64,000 nucleotides of DNA from CBDBND01 sp965262665 (GCA_965262665.1 CBDHFR010000002.1:682001-746000); one strand, 5' to 3'. Positions 1 to 9,599 are shown, numbered from the stretch's first letter. Notes: generated from the sequence alone by a model not told the origin. Program-made: numbers and translations.

Positions 1-620
1 CGGATAAAGATCTCGCCGTCCTGCGTTGGATTGAAATGGGTGCCCAGAATTTTTACGGCAAGAAACCCATTCTTGTGCCCGAGGATGTTAAGGACTACCG
101 CATGCGCGCTTCGTCCGACACCGCCACCCGGATGATCTGGGAGGTGCTTGGGGCGGACATCATTTTTCTCGAAAGCTCGAACCTGCTGCCGTCTCTGCAG
201 ACCGGCCTGCTTGATGGCGGGGCAGCCGTGCCGTTGGTCTACGGCGGCACGGGCATCACCCAATACGCGCCCCACTACACCCTCTCCAACCATTTCTTTC
301 TCGGCGGTCTGCTTTTGGCCAACCGGCACTGGCTGGACGGTCTGCCGGACAACCTGAGGCGCATTGTCGTGGACTCGTTTGCCAGCAACGCGGAGATCCG
401 CACTACTTTCCGCAATCTCTCCAGGGACGTGGTGGAGACCAGCTCGGGCGCCGGCGTGATGGTGCACCGGCTCACGCCAGAACAACGGGCGGCGTGGAAA
501 GCAGCAACCGCACCGGCGCATCAACGGCTGATTGAAGAAATAGGCGGCCGCTCCCAGCAGATCTACGACGTCATCCAGGAAGGCAAGCGGGCGTACCAGG
601 CGGAGAAAGCGGGAGACTAG
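1..620 (+). CDS. TRAP transporter substrate-binding protein, DctP family (5' end outside window)
   Basis: The frame is open from the first bases, so only the C-terminal two thirds are present. The product is the periplasmic solute receptor of a TRAP transporter, which hands a carboxylate-type substrate to the membrane DctQM pair. Family features visible are the stretch YRMRASSDTATRMIWEVLGA, the 'SLQTGLLDGG' segment that lines the ligand cleft in DctP proteins, and a helical C-terminus. The same 'SLQTGL.(D/E)GG' block recurs in the DctP gene at 14.5 kb. No DctQ or DctM follows; insertion-sequence debris starts about 125 bp downstream, so any linked permease genes must lie upstream or were lost. 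The substrate cannot be read from the sequence. Confidence 0.85.
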   Translation, partial: DKDLAVLRWIEMGAQNFYGKKPILVPEDVKDYRMRASSDTATRMIWEVLGADIIFLESSNLLPSLQTGLLDGGAAVPLVYGGTGITQYAPHYTLSNHFFLGGLLLANRHWLDGLPDNLRRIVVDSFASNAEIRTTFRNLSRDVVETSSGAGVMVHRLTPEQRAAWKAATAPAHQRLIEEIGGRSQQIYDVIQEGKRAYQAEKAGD

Positions 621-745
621 GGTTCGGACCCATTAATGCTATTTCATGAGTCATTCCAACAGCTTAGGGCTTCAGACGACCTGTTCGCGGATTGCTGATC
701 TCTTGAGTCGGATCAAAGCGTTACGGTCGTAATGAGTCCGCACCC

Positions 746-967
746 TAGAGCGCAATCCGATCATGTTGCGATATATCCGGTGGCGTTCAAGTAGTTTTTG
801 CATTCTTGAGGGGAGAAGCTTTTTGAGATTTTTCCGATAGGGTTCCAGAGGTTGTCGACGGTTCTCTCGGCGGCTTTGCGGAGCCTTGCCTTGAGCTTTG
901 CGAAGGCGAGCTCGATCGGGTTGAGGTCAGGGCTGTAGGGCGGCAGGAAGAGGAATTGCACGCTGGC
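746..967 (-). pseudogene. IS630-family transposase, C-terminal fragment
   Basis: The minus strand encodes about 70 residues with the IS630 C-terminal signature FLPPYSPDLNPIELAFAKLK, the last part of the DDE domain, and then stops. The element's outer end (TAGAGC at the TA target, 746) is kept. The 5' part of the transposase is missing because the abutting IS6 element begins at 968. It is related to, but clearly diverged from, the IS630 copies at 2.8, 31.6 and 36.4 kb. Non-functional. Confidence 0.8.
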
Positions 968-1774
968 GGGCATTGTCAGACTAAATCGGCTTGAGCTGGG
1001 AATTAAGGTCTCCTAGCCTCGGGTAATGAAAAATCCCTTCCGTTATTTCAACAGCTCGCCCGAGGTCATCCGCCTCGCGGTGATGACGTATATCCGCTAT
1101 CCGCTGTCGTTGCGTCAGGTCGAAGATATTCTGTTCGAACGGGGCATAGACATTTGCCATGAAACGGTGCGGTACTGGTGGAACCGCTTTGGCCCGTTGT
1201 TTGCCGCTGAAATCCGGAAACGCCGTGTTCATCGTGGATCCTATTCGCTGTGGCGCCGGCATCTTGATGAGGTGTTCGTCCGGATCAATGGCGAAACACA
1301 TTATCTATGGCGTGCCGTTGACCATGAAGGCGAAGTGCTAGAGGTCTATGCCACGAAACGGCGGGATCACAGGGCTGCGCTTGAAATCCTTAAACGTGCC
1401 ATGAAGCGTTATGGCCGACCGGCCACGATCGTCACGGACAGGCTACAGTCATACCGGGCGGCGATGAAGGTGATCGGCACTGCGGCCGCCCAGACCTGCG
1501 GTCGTTGGCTCAACAACCTAGCGGAAAACTCACATCGGCCCTTCCGACGACGGGAAGGGGCAATGGCTCGGTTCAGAGACATCAAGACCCTGCAGAAGTT
1601 CGCCTCCGTCCATGCCTCGATCTACACCCATTTCAACCACCAACGCCATCTCAACCGCCGCGATACTTTCAAACAAGCCCGAGCCACCGCCTTGGACGAA
1701 TGGCGTCAACTTGCTGCCTGAGAGTCCTCTGTTATGGCTTCTTCTGCTCCGGGCCAGTTAGTCTGACAATGCCC
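968..1774 (+). mobile_element. IS6-family insertion sequence, complete
   Basis: A perfect 17-bp inverted repeat, GGGCATTGTCAGACTAA, ends at 984 on the left and is mirrored at 1758-1774 on the right. It encloses one transposase gene on about 807 bp, the usual size for IS6/IS26 elements. The 8 bp just outside each end (960-967 and 1775-1782) do not match, so no target duplication is seen. The left flank is an IS630 fragment and the right flank is an unrelated PPC-domain gene, as expected if the element mediated a deletion or cointegrate at this place. Confidence 0.85.
1026..1721 (+). CDS. IS6-family transposase (DDE)
   Basis: 231 residues, the normal length for IS26/IS6100-type transposases. 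The DDE catalytic triad is visible: Asp in 'RRHLDEVFVRING', Asp in 'IVTDRLQSY', and Glu in 'NLAENSHRPFRRRE'. The N-terminal 'FRYFNSSPEVIRLAVMTYIRYPLSLRQVEDIL' type helix-turn-helix region is present. It starts at ATG 1026, 58 bp inside the left end, and the frame is intact. It is the only transposase in the first half of the window that appears whole, so this element may still be able to move, and to move neighbouring DNA by replicative cointegration. Confidence 0.92.
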   Translation: MKNPFRYFNSSPEVIRLAVMTYIRYPLSLRQVEDILFERGIDICHETVRYWWNRFGPLFAAEIRKRRVHRGSYSLWRRHLDEVFVRINGETHYLWRAVDHEGEVLEVYATKRRDHRAALEILKRAMKRYGRPATIVTDRLQSYRAAMKVIGTAAAQTCGRWLNNLAENSHRPFRRREGAMARFRDIKTLQKFASVHASIYTHFNHQRHLNRRDTFKQARATALDEWRQLAA

Positions 1775-2764
1775 TATTGATGGCTCCGCCACCGGAACCT
1801 TGGATAGCGCGGCGGACAGGGATTTTTTCAGGGTTCAATTGGTCTCTGGCGCCGGATACGAATTTACGGTCACGGGCCGTGAGGACGCCGACACAGATCC
1901 CTTAGACGACCCGTTTCTTGTTCTCAGAGACGCCGATAACGTTTATGTGGCTCAAGACGATGACAGCGGAGATGAATCTACCCCCCGCATTCTCTATAAG
2001 CCGTCCGTTTCCGGAGATTTCTGGCTGGATGTAAGATCCTTCGGTACCAATCCAACCGGTGCCTATACGGTGTCAGTCACGCTGCTTTCAGAACCAGGAC
2101 CGGTGGTGTCCGAAGACACCGATATCGCCAGTAATACAAGAAGCACGGCCAGTCTTGCACTCGGACAATCTTTCATCGGCGAAATCGAAGACGCGAACGA
2201 TACCGATTGGTTCAAGTTGAATGTTCCGACTCACGTTGTCTATGCCTTTGAAATCGATACCGTTGATTTGGGCGAAGACGCACTTGCGGATCCCGTCCTT
2301 GTAGTGCGCAACGAAGTAGGTCAAATATTTGCAACCCGGGACGACAACGCCGGTGGCCGGAACCCAAGAATTATTAGCCGTCCTATTCATTCTTCAAATA
2401 TGTGGTTGGAGGTTAAGGGGTTCAATGGCTCAACCGGGACTTACCGCGCGACTTTTCGTGAACTGGTCATGCCGACTAACTTTTTCGACACCGACTTTAC
2501 CGGTGTTGAGTTGCCACCAAGTTCGACAACGAACAAATTTGTGCCCCTGGCGGGATCTGTGAAGGGAACCCTCAAGATAGCTGGAGATAGGGACGCCTAC
2601 AAGATCGCCTTGACGGAAGGCTATACCTACCGGTTGGAACTCAAGGAGTTGGAAGGCGATGATGAACTCATTGACCCGCATTTGGTCATTCGGGATGAGG
2701 ACGGCAATTTCCTATCTCAACAGGATGGCAGCGACCGGCAGGGTGCAGCGCTGGTTTTCAGACC
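1775..2764 (+). pseudogene. PPC-domain (pre-peptidase C-terminal) protein, both ends lost
   Basis: An open frame enters from the IS6 end (last in-frame stop at 1764) and runs to a stop inside the next IS630 element, so neither native end is present. It holds two full and one partial bacterial PPC domains, about 110 residues each. Each has the pattern of a Gly-rich opening, an Asp-x-Asp-(W/F)(F/Y) turn ('ANDTDWFKL', 'AGDRDAYKI', 'AADRDFFRV') and a 'DP.L.(V/L)RDE.G' strand, with many acidic residues. PPC domains are beta-sandwiches found at the ends of secreted peptidases and surface proteins; no catalytic domain remains here. Probably a remnant of a large secreted protein. Confidence 0.75.
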
Positions 2765-3384
2765 TAGAGCGGTTTGACTGAATTGTGAATCGAAGGGGAT
2801 TCCCAAGCGTCCCACTCCATGATTCTATATCCCGAGGCGATTTGGTGTCAGACATGGGGCATTGTTACGGGAATGATCTTCGCCGGCGGGTCGTCGAGGC
2901 GGTCACTGGGGGTCTGTCTGCACGGGGGGCCGCGGCGCGTTTTCGTGTCGCGCCAGCGACGGCGATCCACTGGCACCGGCGCTGGCGCGAGACGGGCTCG
3001 ATCGAGCCCGACCGCCAGGGCCAACCGCCTGGCTCGAAGCTGGATGCGCATGAGGCCTTTATCCTGGCTCTGGTGGCGCAGACCAAGGCTATGACGCTGG
3101 CCGAGATTGGCGAGAAGCTGGCGGCGTCGCACGGGGTTCGGGTGTGCCCGTCGACGGTCTGGCACTTCTTCGCCAAGCGCGGGCTGACGCACAAAAAAGA
3201 CCGGCCATGCAGCGGAGCGGCGGCGCCCGGACGTGCTCGCGCGGCGCCGGCTCTGGTTCGAAGGCCAGGCAGGGCTCGCTCCGGAACGGCTGATCTTCAT
3301 CGACCAGACCGGCGCGTCGATGAAGATGGCGCGGCTGCGGGGATGGTCGCGCAAAGGCGAACGGTGCCGGGCCTCCAACCACGG
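2765..3384 (+). pseudogene. IS630-family element, left part (orfA and start of orfB)
   Basis: The element begins with TAGAGCGG at a TA target (2765) and encodes the helix-turn-helix half of an IS630 transposase from about 2785/2848 ('GGLSARGAAARFRVAPATAI', 'VCPSTVWHFFAKRGLTHKK'). A run of six A at about 3191 ends the first frame. The DDE half continues in another frame ('ERLIFIDQTGASMKM'), the layout of IS630 elements expressed by ribosomal frameshifting. The copy stops abruptly at about 3384, where IS21 sequence begins, so the last DDE residues are gone. It is nearly identical to the copy at 36356-36969. Confidence 0.82.
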
Positions 3385-3819
3385 CGGCGGCCAGCTACCT
3401 GAGCCTGTTGGACAACGTTACGAACGGGGCGCAATCGTCATCACCTCGAACTTGCCGTTCGACGAATGGACGGAAATATTCGGTTCCGAGCGCCTGACCG
3501 TCGCGCTGCTCGATCGCCTGACCCACCATGTCCATATTCTGGAAATGAACGGCGACAGCTACCGGCTCAACCAGAGCCGAAGAAAACAACAAACAGCCGG
3601 CCGCAGCTGATCGGTATCTAACACCGAGGCCGGCGTTGACCCGGTGGGTACACAGGCACCGCCCACACGCCTTCGCTTCGCACACGCGAAACGCTACGCA
3701 AAGCCGCGCGGGTCCCTCCTATGCACTACCGGGACAACCCGCAACAACGCCTTCGGCATCACATAAAATGGACTGGTTTTACGCCGCCGAACTGGACTGA
3801 TTTTGCTCCGCCGTTGACA
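3385..3819 (+). pseudogene. IS21-family remnant: istB 3' end plus right terminus
   Basis: The frame ending at 3610 encodes the C-terminus of the IS21 helper ATPase IstB: 'RYERGAIVITSNLPFDEW', then 'FGSERLTVALLDRLTHH' (sensor and arginine-finger region of this AAA+ family). After it come about 200 non-coding bases, then two similar blocks (TGGACTGGTTTTACGCCGCC and TGGACTGATTTTGCTCCGCC), typical of the multiple terminal repeats of IS21 ends, and the terminal CCGTTGACA ending at 3819. The left part of the element, including istA, is missing. The right end sits inside a GGDEF gene. Confidence 0.78.
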
Positions 3820-4047
3820 CGTATTCTCGAATCGCTGACGGAACCCTTTGACTTACATGGCGAGGAAGGCCGTATTTCCGCTTCGATTGGGATTTCGATT
3901 TACCCCGAACAGGCGGACGACGATAAGCAGCTGCTCCATAATGCTGACGTTGCCATGTTTCACGCCAAATCCCAGGGCAAGGCCAATTATCAGTTCTATC
4001 GGGATGGGTTGGAGATCGAAGGTGTTCCCGAACGGGAAGCCCATTGA
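3820..4047 (+). pseudogene. GGDEF (diguanylate cyclase) C-terminal fragment
   Basis: Directly after the IS21 end, the frame encodes the last 75 or so residues of a GGDEF domain. 'RISASIGISIYPEQADD' and 'LLHNADVAMFHAKSQGK', followed by 'YQFY', are the conserved end of the domain that makes cyclic-di-GMP. The catalytic GG(D/E)EF loop and everything upstream are gone. No EAL domain follows. The fragment cannot be active; it marks the gene that received the IS21 insertion. Confidence 0.8.
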
Positions 4048-4143
4048 TTTTGTGCGCTTAATCCTTGCAATCCCAGTCCTGGTCCGCCAAAACCCGGTGA
4101 CTCTCATTCGCCCCTCTCATGTGGTTGCCCGGCCCGGATTTTC

Positions 4144-6132
4144 ATGAACGATATATCGTCTCCCGTCACCTATACCGAAATGGCAAATGCCATACGATTC
4201 CTCTCCGCTGACGCCGTTCAACAGGCCAATTCAGGACATCCCGGCATGCCCATGGGCATGGCCGATGTGGCGACGGTCTTGTTTACCCGCCATCTGAAAT
4301 ACGACGCCACCAATCCACAATGGCCCGATCGCGACCGCTTTATCCTGTCCGCCGGCCATGGGTCCATGCTGCTGTACAGCGTGATGTATCTCACCGGCTA
4401 CACCGACATGACCCTGGATCAGATTAAGAACTTTCGCCAGTTGGGAAGCATCACGGCGGGTCACCCGGAGCATAGCCATGTGTCAGCGGCAGAAACAACG
4501 ACTGGACCCCTTGGCCAAGGTCTCGCCAATGCGGTTGGTATGGCAATCGCCGAAAAAATGCTGGTGGCGCGCTATGGATCGGACGTTGTCGATCATTACA
4601 CCTACGTTATCGCCGGTGATGGATGTTTGATGGAAGGCATCAGCCATGAAGCTATTTCACTGGCGGGTCACCTGCGTCTCAACAAGCTCATTGTTCTTTT
4701 TGATGACAATAAAATTAGTATTGATGGTCCCACCGATCTCTCCGTCTCCGATGATCAAAGTGCCAGGTTTGCAGCCTCCGGATGGTCAACGATCTCGATT
4801 GACGGGCATGATTCGGAAGCGATTTCAAATGCGCTTGAACAGGCTAAACAGGCAGATCGCCCAACTTTGATCGCTTGCCGCACAACGATCGGGTTCGGTG
4901 CGCCCACGTTGGCCGGCACAGCGAAGACCCATGGTGCTCCCCTTGGCAATGAAGAGTTATCCGGCACCAGAGAGGCCCTGGCATGGCAACATGCGCCCTT
5001 TGAAGTCCCCGAAGACATTTTGACGACATGGCGTGTTGCTGGTCAGCGGGGAAGCAAGTCGAGATTCGATTGGCACGAAAAAGTGGATGCCCTTCCGACG
5101 GGGGAGTGTGCGGAGTTTCAGCGTACCATATCAGGTGTTCTTCCGGCCGGATGGCAGTCCGTGATAGAGGTGGTCAAAAAAAAAGCCGTTGCCGAAACCC
5201 CCAAAATGGCCACCCGGAAAGCTTCGGAAACAGTTCTTAAGGAACTGACGGCTGTCATCCCTGAGTTGGTCGGCGGATCCGCGGACTTGACCGGATCCAA
5301 CAATACTAAGGTTGGCGATATGACGCCGATCACGGCGCAAGACTTTTCCGGCCGGTACATCTATTGGGGTGTGCGTGAACACGGCATGGCCGCTGCCATG
5401 AATGGGATCGCCCTACATGGTGGGTTAATTCCCTATGGTGGCACTTTTCTGGTTTTCACCGACTACTGCCGTCCGTCAATCCGCTTGTCGGGCCTCATGG
5501 GTCAGCGCGTTATTTACGTTATGACCCATGATTCGATTGGCCTTGGCGAAGATGGCCCAACCCACCAACCCATCGAGCATCTGGCCAGCCTTCGCGCCAT
5601 GCCTAACGTTTTGGTGATGCGGCCAGCCGATCTTGTAGAGACAGCCGAATGCTGGGCGTTGGCTGTTTCTCAAACCGATCGACCATCGGTGCTGGCTCTT
5701 ACCCGCCAAGGACTGCCTGCAGTACGGCTAGACGACGTTTCTGACAACCTTTGCGCCCGCGGTGGGTATGTCTTGTCGGACAGCGACGGCGATCGGCAAG
5801 CCACAATCCTGGCAACCGGATCTGAAGTGTCCATGGCCCTGGAGGCGCAATCCCAATTGCATGCATCTGGCGTATCCGTTGCCGTCGCCTCATTGCCGTG
5901 CTGGGAATTGTTTGATGAACAAGATGAGGCCTACCGGACTTCCGTTTTGGGCGATAAACCGAGAGTTGCCGTCGAAGCGGCAGCGACATTCGGATGGGAA
6001 CGCTATGTGGGTTTAAATGGAACGGTTGTTGGCATGACATCGTTCGGTGCTTCGGCGCCGGCCAGTGACTTATTCTCTCATTTCGGTATCACGGCGGACG
6101 CAGTGATTGATGCCGTCAAGGCCAGTCTCTGA
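4144..6132 (+). CDS. tkt: Transketolase
   Basis: 662 residues, full length for the family. The enzyme transfers two-carbon ketol units between sugar phosphates in the non-oxidative pentose phosphate (or Calvin) pathway, using thiamine diphosphate. Visible signatures: N-terminal 'SADAVQQANSGHPGMPMG', the ThDP/Mg motif 'GDGCLMEGISHEA' with 'DDNKISIDG', the 'GGSADLTGSN' start of the pyrimidine domain, 'YWGVREHGMAAAMNG' with the catalytic Glu, and 'THDSIGLGEDGPTHQP'. ATG 4144 gives the expected N-terminus, although no strong ribosome site precedes it. rpe follows after 8 bp, so the two are probably co-transcribed as a pentose phosphate pair. An ordinary chromosomal gene in an IS-rich setting. Confidence 0.96.
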   Translation: MNDISSPVTYTEMANAIRFLSADAVQQANSGHPGMPMGMADVATVLFTRHLKYDATNPQWPDRDRFILSAGHGSMLLYSVMYLTGYTDMTLDQIKNFRQLGSITAGHPEHSHVSAAETTTGPLGQGLANAVGMAIAEKMLVARYGSDVVDHYTYVIAGDGCLMEGISHEAISLAGHLRLNKLIVLFDDNKISIDGPTDLSVSDDQSARFAASGWSTISIDGHDSEAISNALEQAKQADRPTLIACRTTIGFGAPTLAGTAKTHGAPLGNEELSGTREALAWQHAPFEVPEDILTTWRVAGQRGSKSRFDWHEKVDALPTGECAEFQRTISGVLPAGWQSVIEVVKKKAVAETPKMATRKASETVLKELTAVIPELVGGSADLTGSNNTKVGDMTPITAQDFSGRYIYWGVREHGMAAAMNGIALHGGLIPYGGTFLVFTDYCRPSIRLSGLMGQRVIYVMTHDSIGLGEDGPTHQPIEHLASLRAMPNVLVMRPADLVETAECWALAVSQTDRPSVLALTRQGLPAVRLDDVSDNLCARGGYVLSDSDGDRQATILATGSEVSMALEAQSQLHASGVSVAVASLPCWELFDEQDEAYRTSVLGDKPRVAVEAAATFGWERYVGLNGTVVGMTSFGASAPASDLFSHFGITADAVIDAVKASL

Positions 6133-6140
6133 GCGCGCCT

Positions 6141-6782
6141 ATGTCCATCAAGATTGCCCCGTCCATTCTCTCCGCCGACTTTGCCCGCCTGGGCGAAGAG
6201 GTGAGAGCCATCGACGCAGCCGGTGCCGATTACATCCATGTGGATGTCATGGATGGGCATTTTGTTCCCAATCTGACAATCGGTCCGGCTGTGGTTAAGG
6301 CGCTGCGGCCACATACGAGCAAGCCCCTCGACGTCCATTTGATGATTGATCCTGCCGATCCGTATTTGGAGAGCTTTGCTGACGCCGGCGCAGACATCAT
6401 CACCGTTCATGCGGAAGTGGGCAATCACTTGGACCGCTCATTGCAGACAATACGCAGTCTCGGCGCCAAGGCCGGTGTGTCCCTCAATCCGGCGACACCA
6501 GCCGAAAGCGTGTCTTATGTGCTCGATAAGGTCGATCTCATACTGGTGATGACCGTCAATCCTGGATTCGGCGGTCAGAGTTTTATCGAATTCCAGGTGG
6601 ATAAAATTCGGCAGTTCAAAGACATGATTGGTAAGGCGCCGATTGAGCTGGAAGTGGACGGCGGAATCAACCCGGACACCGCTAAGAAATGCGTCTCGGC
6701 CGGCGCCAACGTCTTAGTTGCCGGTAGTGCGGTTTTTGGTACTGAAAACTATGCTGGCAACATTGCCGCGCTCCGCGGTTAG
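6141..6782 (+). CDS. rpe: Ribulose-phosphate 3-epimerase
   Basis: 213 residues, a complete TIM-barrel epimerase interconverting D-ribulose 5-phosphate and D-xylulose 5-phosphate. Diagnostic stretches: 'KIAPSILSADFARLGEEV' at the start, 'DYIHVDVMDGHFVPNLTIG' with the metal-binding His and Asp, 'LDVHLMI', 'MTVNPGFGGQSFI' and 'ELEVDGGIN' with the second catalytic Asp. It lies 8 bp behind transketolase, which uses its product, so an operon is likely. Confidence 0.96.
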   Translation: MSIKIAPSILSADFARLGEEVRAIDAAGADYIHVDVMDGHFVPNLTIGPAVVKALRPHTSKPLDVHLMIDPADPYLESFADAGADIITVHAEVGNHLDRSLQTIRSLGAKAGVSLNPATPAESVSYVLDKVDLILVMTVNPGFGGQSFIEFQVDKIRQFKDMIGKAPIELEVDGGINPDTAKKCVSAGANVLVAGSAVFGTENYAGNIAALRG

Positions 6783-6850
6783 GGTCATTAAGGCCTCTGC
6801 ACTGGACAGCGAAGGTGCTCGTCCCAGCGTATAAGTGAAGTGACAACGGC

Positions 6851-7381
6851 TTATTCGCTATCGTACGTCAGCAACGTATGGCAGGGGATGTCGAGGCGAG
6901 ACCTGCCATTTAAAAAGGTGAGTTCGATTATGCACGCCGCTGCCTTGACATCAGCGCCTGATCCGCGAAGAAGCGCTACCGCGGCTTCCATCGTTCCTCC
7001 GGTTGCCAACAGGTCATCCACTAAAACAATACTCTGTCCAGAAGTAACGGCGTCGTGTTGAATTTCGATGGCATCCGTTCCGTATTCTAATTCATATGAA
7101 TGGGAAATCGTTTCTCCCGGCAATTTTCCCGGTTTTCGAATCATGATCACGCCGCAGCCCAACACGATTGCCAGCGGGGCAGCGACTAAGAATCCCCGGG
7201 CGTCTATGCCAGCAATGTAGTCCGGCTGGTAGTTCTTCGCCTGTTCGGCCATACGTTCGATTGCGGTTTTCCAAGCTTCAGGATGAGCGAGCAGAGTAGA
7301 GATGTCGAAAAAGTTGATGCCCGGTTTCGGAAAATCAGGAATCTGTCTGATGTGATTTTTCAGATCCATTTTATCAGCCAA
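6851..7381 (-). CDS. apt: Adenine phosphoribosyltransferase
   Basis: 176 residues, normal length. It salvages adenine to AMP using PRPP in the cytoplasm. The PRPP-binding loop 'SIVLVDDLLATGGTMEAA' and the 'GIDARGFLVAAPLA' and 'KPGKLPGETISHSYELEYG' segments are all present. It is convergent with rpe and separated from it by about 70 bp. The region upstream of its start (7382-7573) shows no other gene and must contain its promoter. A single-copy housekeeping gene by appearance. Confidence 0.95.
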   Translation of the reverse strand: MADKMDLKNHIRQIPDFPKPGINFFDISTLLAHPEAWKTAIERMAEQAKNYQPDYIAGIDARGFLVAAPLAIVLGCGVIMIRKPGKLPGETISHSYELEYGTDAIEIQHDAVTSGQSIVLVDDLLATGGTMEAAVALLRGSGADVKAAACIIELTFLNGRSRLDIPCHTLLTYDSE

Positions 7382-7573
7382 TCAATTAATCAATGCGTTG
7401 CCAAAACAGTACCCGGACATTGAGTGCCATCCAAGTTCACCACGGATAGTTCAAAACCCATTCACTCAAACGCGAAATTCAGCAATCCCATCCTTAACCG
7501 ACATTGCAGCAAAGGCAGTTGATCTCGATTTTTACTGACTACAATTGGAGATGGATTGGCGCTATCCGGCGGC

Positions 7574-7657
7574 CTGACGTTGCTCCCAAAATCCGGACCA
7601 GGTGGTTCTTCACCTATGCGGCCTGATCAATGGTCATATCTCTCCTGGCCTGTGCCG
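7574..7657 (-). mobile_element. IS3-family right-end fragment (84 bp)
   Basis: This stretch is the reverse complement of 18012-18095 with a single visible difference. It carries the last codons of an IS3-type OrfB (TPAQARRDMTIDQAA in the other copy) and the element's terminus GGGAGCAACGTCA. It is fused to a truncated IS630 transposase at about 7658. A non-coding remnant. Confidence 0.75.
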
Positions 7658-8209
7658 GCTCTGATACTCGGGATGGACCGCAGCGGCGAAGACAACCGTC
7701 GCGTCCGGAAACATCCCGCGCGTCAGCTGTTCATAATCCCTGATGAAGGCTTCCTGCGCCTGCTTGTCGGCCTGCTTCGGCAGCGTCTTCGGCTTCACGT
7801 ATGCGAACCCCAGGCGGTGCATCAGCTTGATGGCGCCCGGACGTGAATATCTCACAGCAAACTTTCGGAAGATGGCATCCCGCACCGCGTTGGTGTCGCG
7901 CGGCGGATTGTCCCGGAACTGCGCCTTGAGAGCGGCTTCCTGGTCCGCCGTCAGGCGGCCCGCGCGGTCCGGGTAATCCGCAAGCTCCACAGAGGCGAGA
8001 CCCTTCTCGCGGAAGTCCCGTAGCCAGCCGCGAACCGTGTCGGGATCGAGATAGAATATCCTGGAGACCATCTGCACGCTGTGGCCATCATCAAGGGCAA
8101 CCAGCGCATTCGCGCGCCGTACCTGCAGCGCTTCGACCTTCCGCTTGCGCATGACATTCAGGAGTGCCTTGGGTTCGTCAGCGGTCAGAAAGGAGGCCCT
8201 TTTGCGCAT
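7658..8209 (-). pseudogene. IS630-type transposase, C-terminally truncated
   Basis: About 184 residues from ATG 8209 encode the N-terminal helix-turn-helix domains ('GHSVQMVSRIFYLDPDTVRG', 'AGRLTADQEAALKAQF') and the beginning of the DDE domain ('VVFAAAVHPEYQSR') of a second IS630 subtype. The first catalytic Asp position reads Ala ('FAAAVHPEYQ' where FADAVHPEYQ is expected from my memory of the family). The frame then runs into the IS3 fragment. It is clearly dead. The 214 bp between its start and the next gene probably contain the element's other terminus but show no gene. Confidence 0.75.
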
Positions 8210-8423
8210 CTTCGCCGTGAAGTCGTTCGCTGCTCGTGTCGTTGGAGAGGTGCATGAATCGGCAGCCGAATCAGGTCAATGCAAAATACTAAATTCAGGC
8301 CGAATCAATGATTCCAGGTATAATTGTTATGAGACAACAAAACTGTAGACTTCGGGAAACGTGGCCATTGCCCCACAACCGAAAGACGATTTGGTCTTTT
8401 AATAGAGCCTCCGCGAGGCGTAA

Positions 8424-9599
8424 ATGATCACACGGATGCTTGCAAATTTGGCGAGGAGTTTAAGCGTGCCGATTGCAAAGCTCTCAATCGCCGATGTTGA
8501 GCGCTTGGCGTCAAACCCGTCTGCTGAAGCGCGCGCGGAAACGGCTGCCAAATTGGCGGGCGATTACGGCCGTGCGTCTCTGACAACGTCTGAATTGCAA
8601 CTCGCGCAAGAAATATTCCGGTTGATGTTGCATGATGCAGAAGTACGTGTCCGCAAAGCACTGTCTGCCAACCTTAAATCCAATCCCATCATTCCGCGTG
8701 ATATCGCCATGGCATTGGCGACCGATGTCGAATCTGTCGCTATTCCCATGCTTGAATCCTCAGAAGTGCTGACCACGGACGATTTGATTGAGATCGTACG
8801 AAGTCAAAACCCGGCGAAGCAAATGGCCATCGCCAATCGCCCAACGGTTCATGCGGATGTGGCTGATGCTCTCGTCGAGAACAGTGCCGTTCCGGCAGTT
8901 GCCAAATTGGTGAGCAATCCCGGTGCACATTTGACCGAACCTTGCATTCACCGCGTGGTTGATCGCTTCGGAGATGTAGAAGAAATTCAAAGGCCGCTAG
9001 TTGAGCGCCCAATTTTGCCGGTCATCGTGGCGGAGCGGTTGGTGACATTGGTATCCAGTCATCTGCGAACCCAGTTGCTCACGCGTCACAAAATTTCTCC
9101 GGACCTGGCAGCAGATATCATCTTGCAAAGCCGTGAACGAGCGACCGTCGGCTTGGCGATCGGGGCCGGTGACGATGAGATGGAAGCATTAGTCGGTCAA
9201 TTGACCACAAATGGCAGATTGACATCATCACTGGTATTGCGGGCCGTCTGTATGGGGAATTTGAAGTTCTTTGAACATGTCATAGCCCAACTTGCGGGCG
9301 TTCCACTCGCCAATACGCGGCTTCTCACCCATGATCCAGGAAGTTCGGGTTTGGAAACATTGTGCAAGCGCGCTGATCTTCCACAAAATACCTTTCCCGC
9401 CATCAAGGCAGCCATCAATGTCATTCATGAGACAGATTTTGCCGGCGGGGATGATGAGGCGGAACGCTACAGCCGGCGGATTATTGAACGGGTCTTGACC
9501 CAGTACGAGACTCTGGATGTGGAATTCGAAGAAGACGACCTCGAATACCTGCTGCCAAAACTCAGTCAGATGCCTGGGCCCGACGCTCACATCCACTGA
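8424..9599 (+). CDS. DUF2336 domain-containing protein
   Basis: 391 residues, no signal peptide and no membrane segments. The central part is made of short helical repeats with HEAT/leucine-rich-variant character ('RVRKALSANLKSNPIIPRDI', 'AKLVSNPGAHLTEPCIHRVV'), the pattern annotated as DUF2336 in alphaproteobacteria. Its molecular function is not known; such proteins are typically stand-alone cytoplasmic proteins. The C-terminus is very acidic ('VEFEEDDLEYLLPKL'). It is monocistronic by layout, with a convergent glyoxalase gene 19 bp downstream. Confidence 0.8.
   Translation: MITRMLANLARSLSVPIAKLSIADVERLASNPSAEARAETAAKLAGDYGRASLTTSELQLAQEIFRLMLHDAEVRVRKALSANLKSNPIIPRDIAMALATDVESVAIPMLESSEVLTTDDLIEIVRSQNPAKQMAIANRPTVHADVADALVENSAVPAVAKLVSNPGAHLTEPCIHRVVDRFGDVEEIQRPLVERPILPVIVAERLVTLVSSHLRTQLLTRHKISPDLAADIILQSRERATVGLAIGAGDDEMEALVGQLTTNGRLTSSLVLRAVCMGNLKFFEHVIAQLAGVPLANTRLLTHDPGSSGLETLCKRADLPQNTFPAIKAAINVIHETDFAGGDDEAERYSRRIIERVLTQYETLDVEFEEDDLEYLLPKLSQMPGPDAHIH

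Noticed and set aside
2848..3382. Several minus-strand open frames inside the IS630 copy
   Set aside because: High-GC shadows; the plus strand has the transposase domains. The same frames recur in the copy at 36.4 kb.
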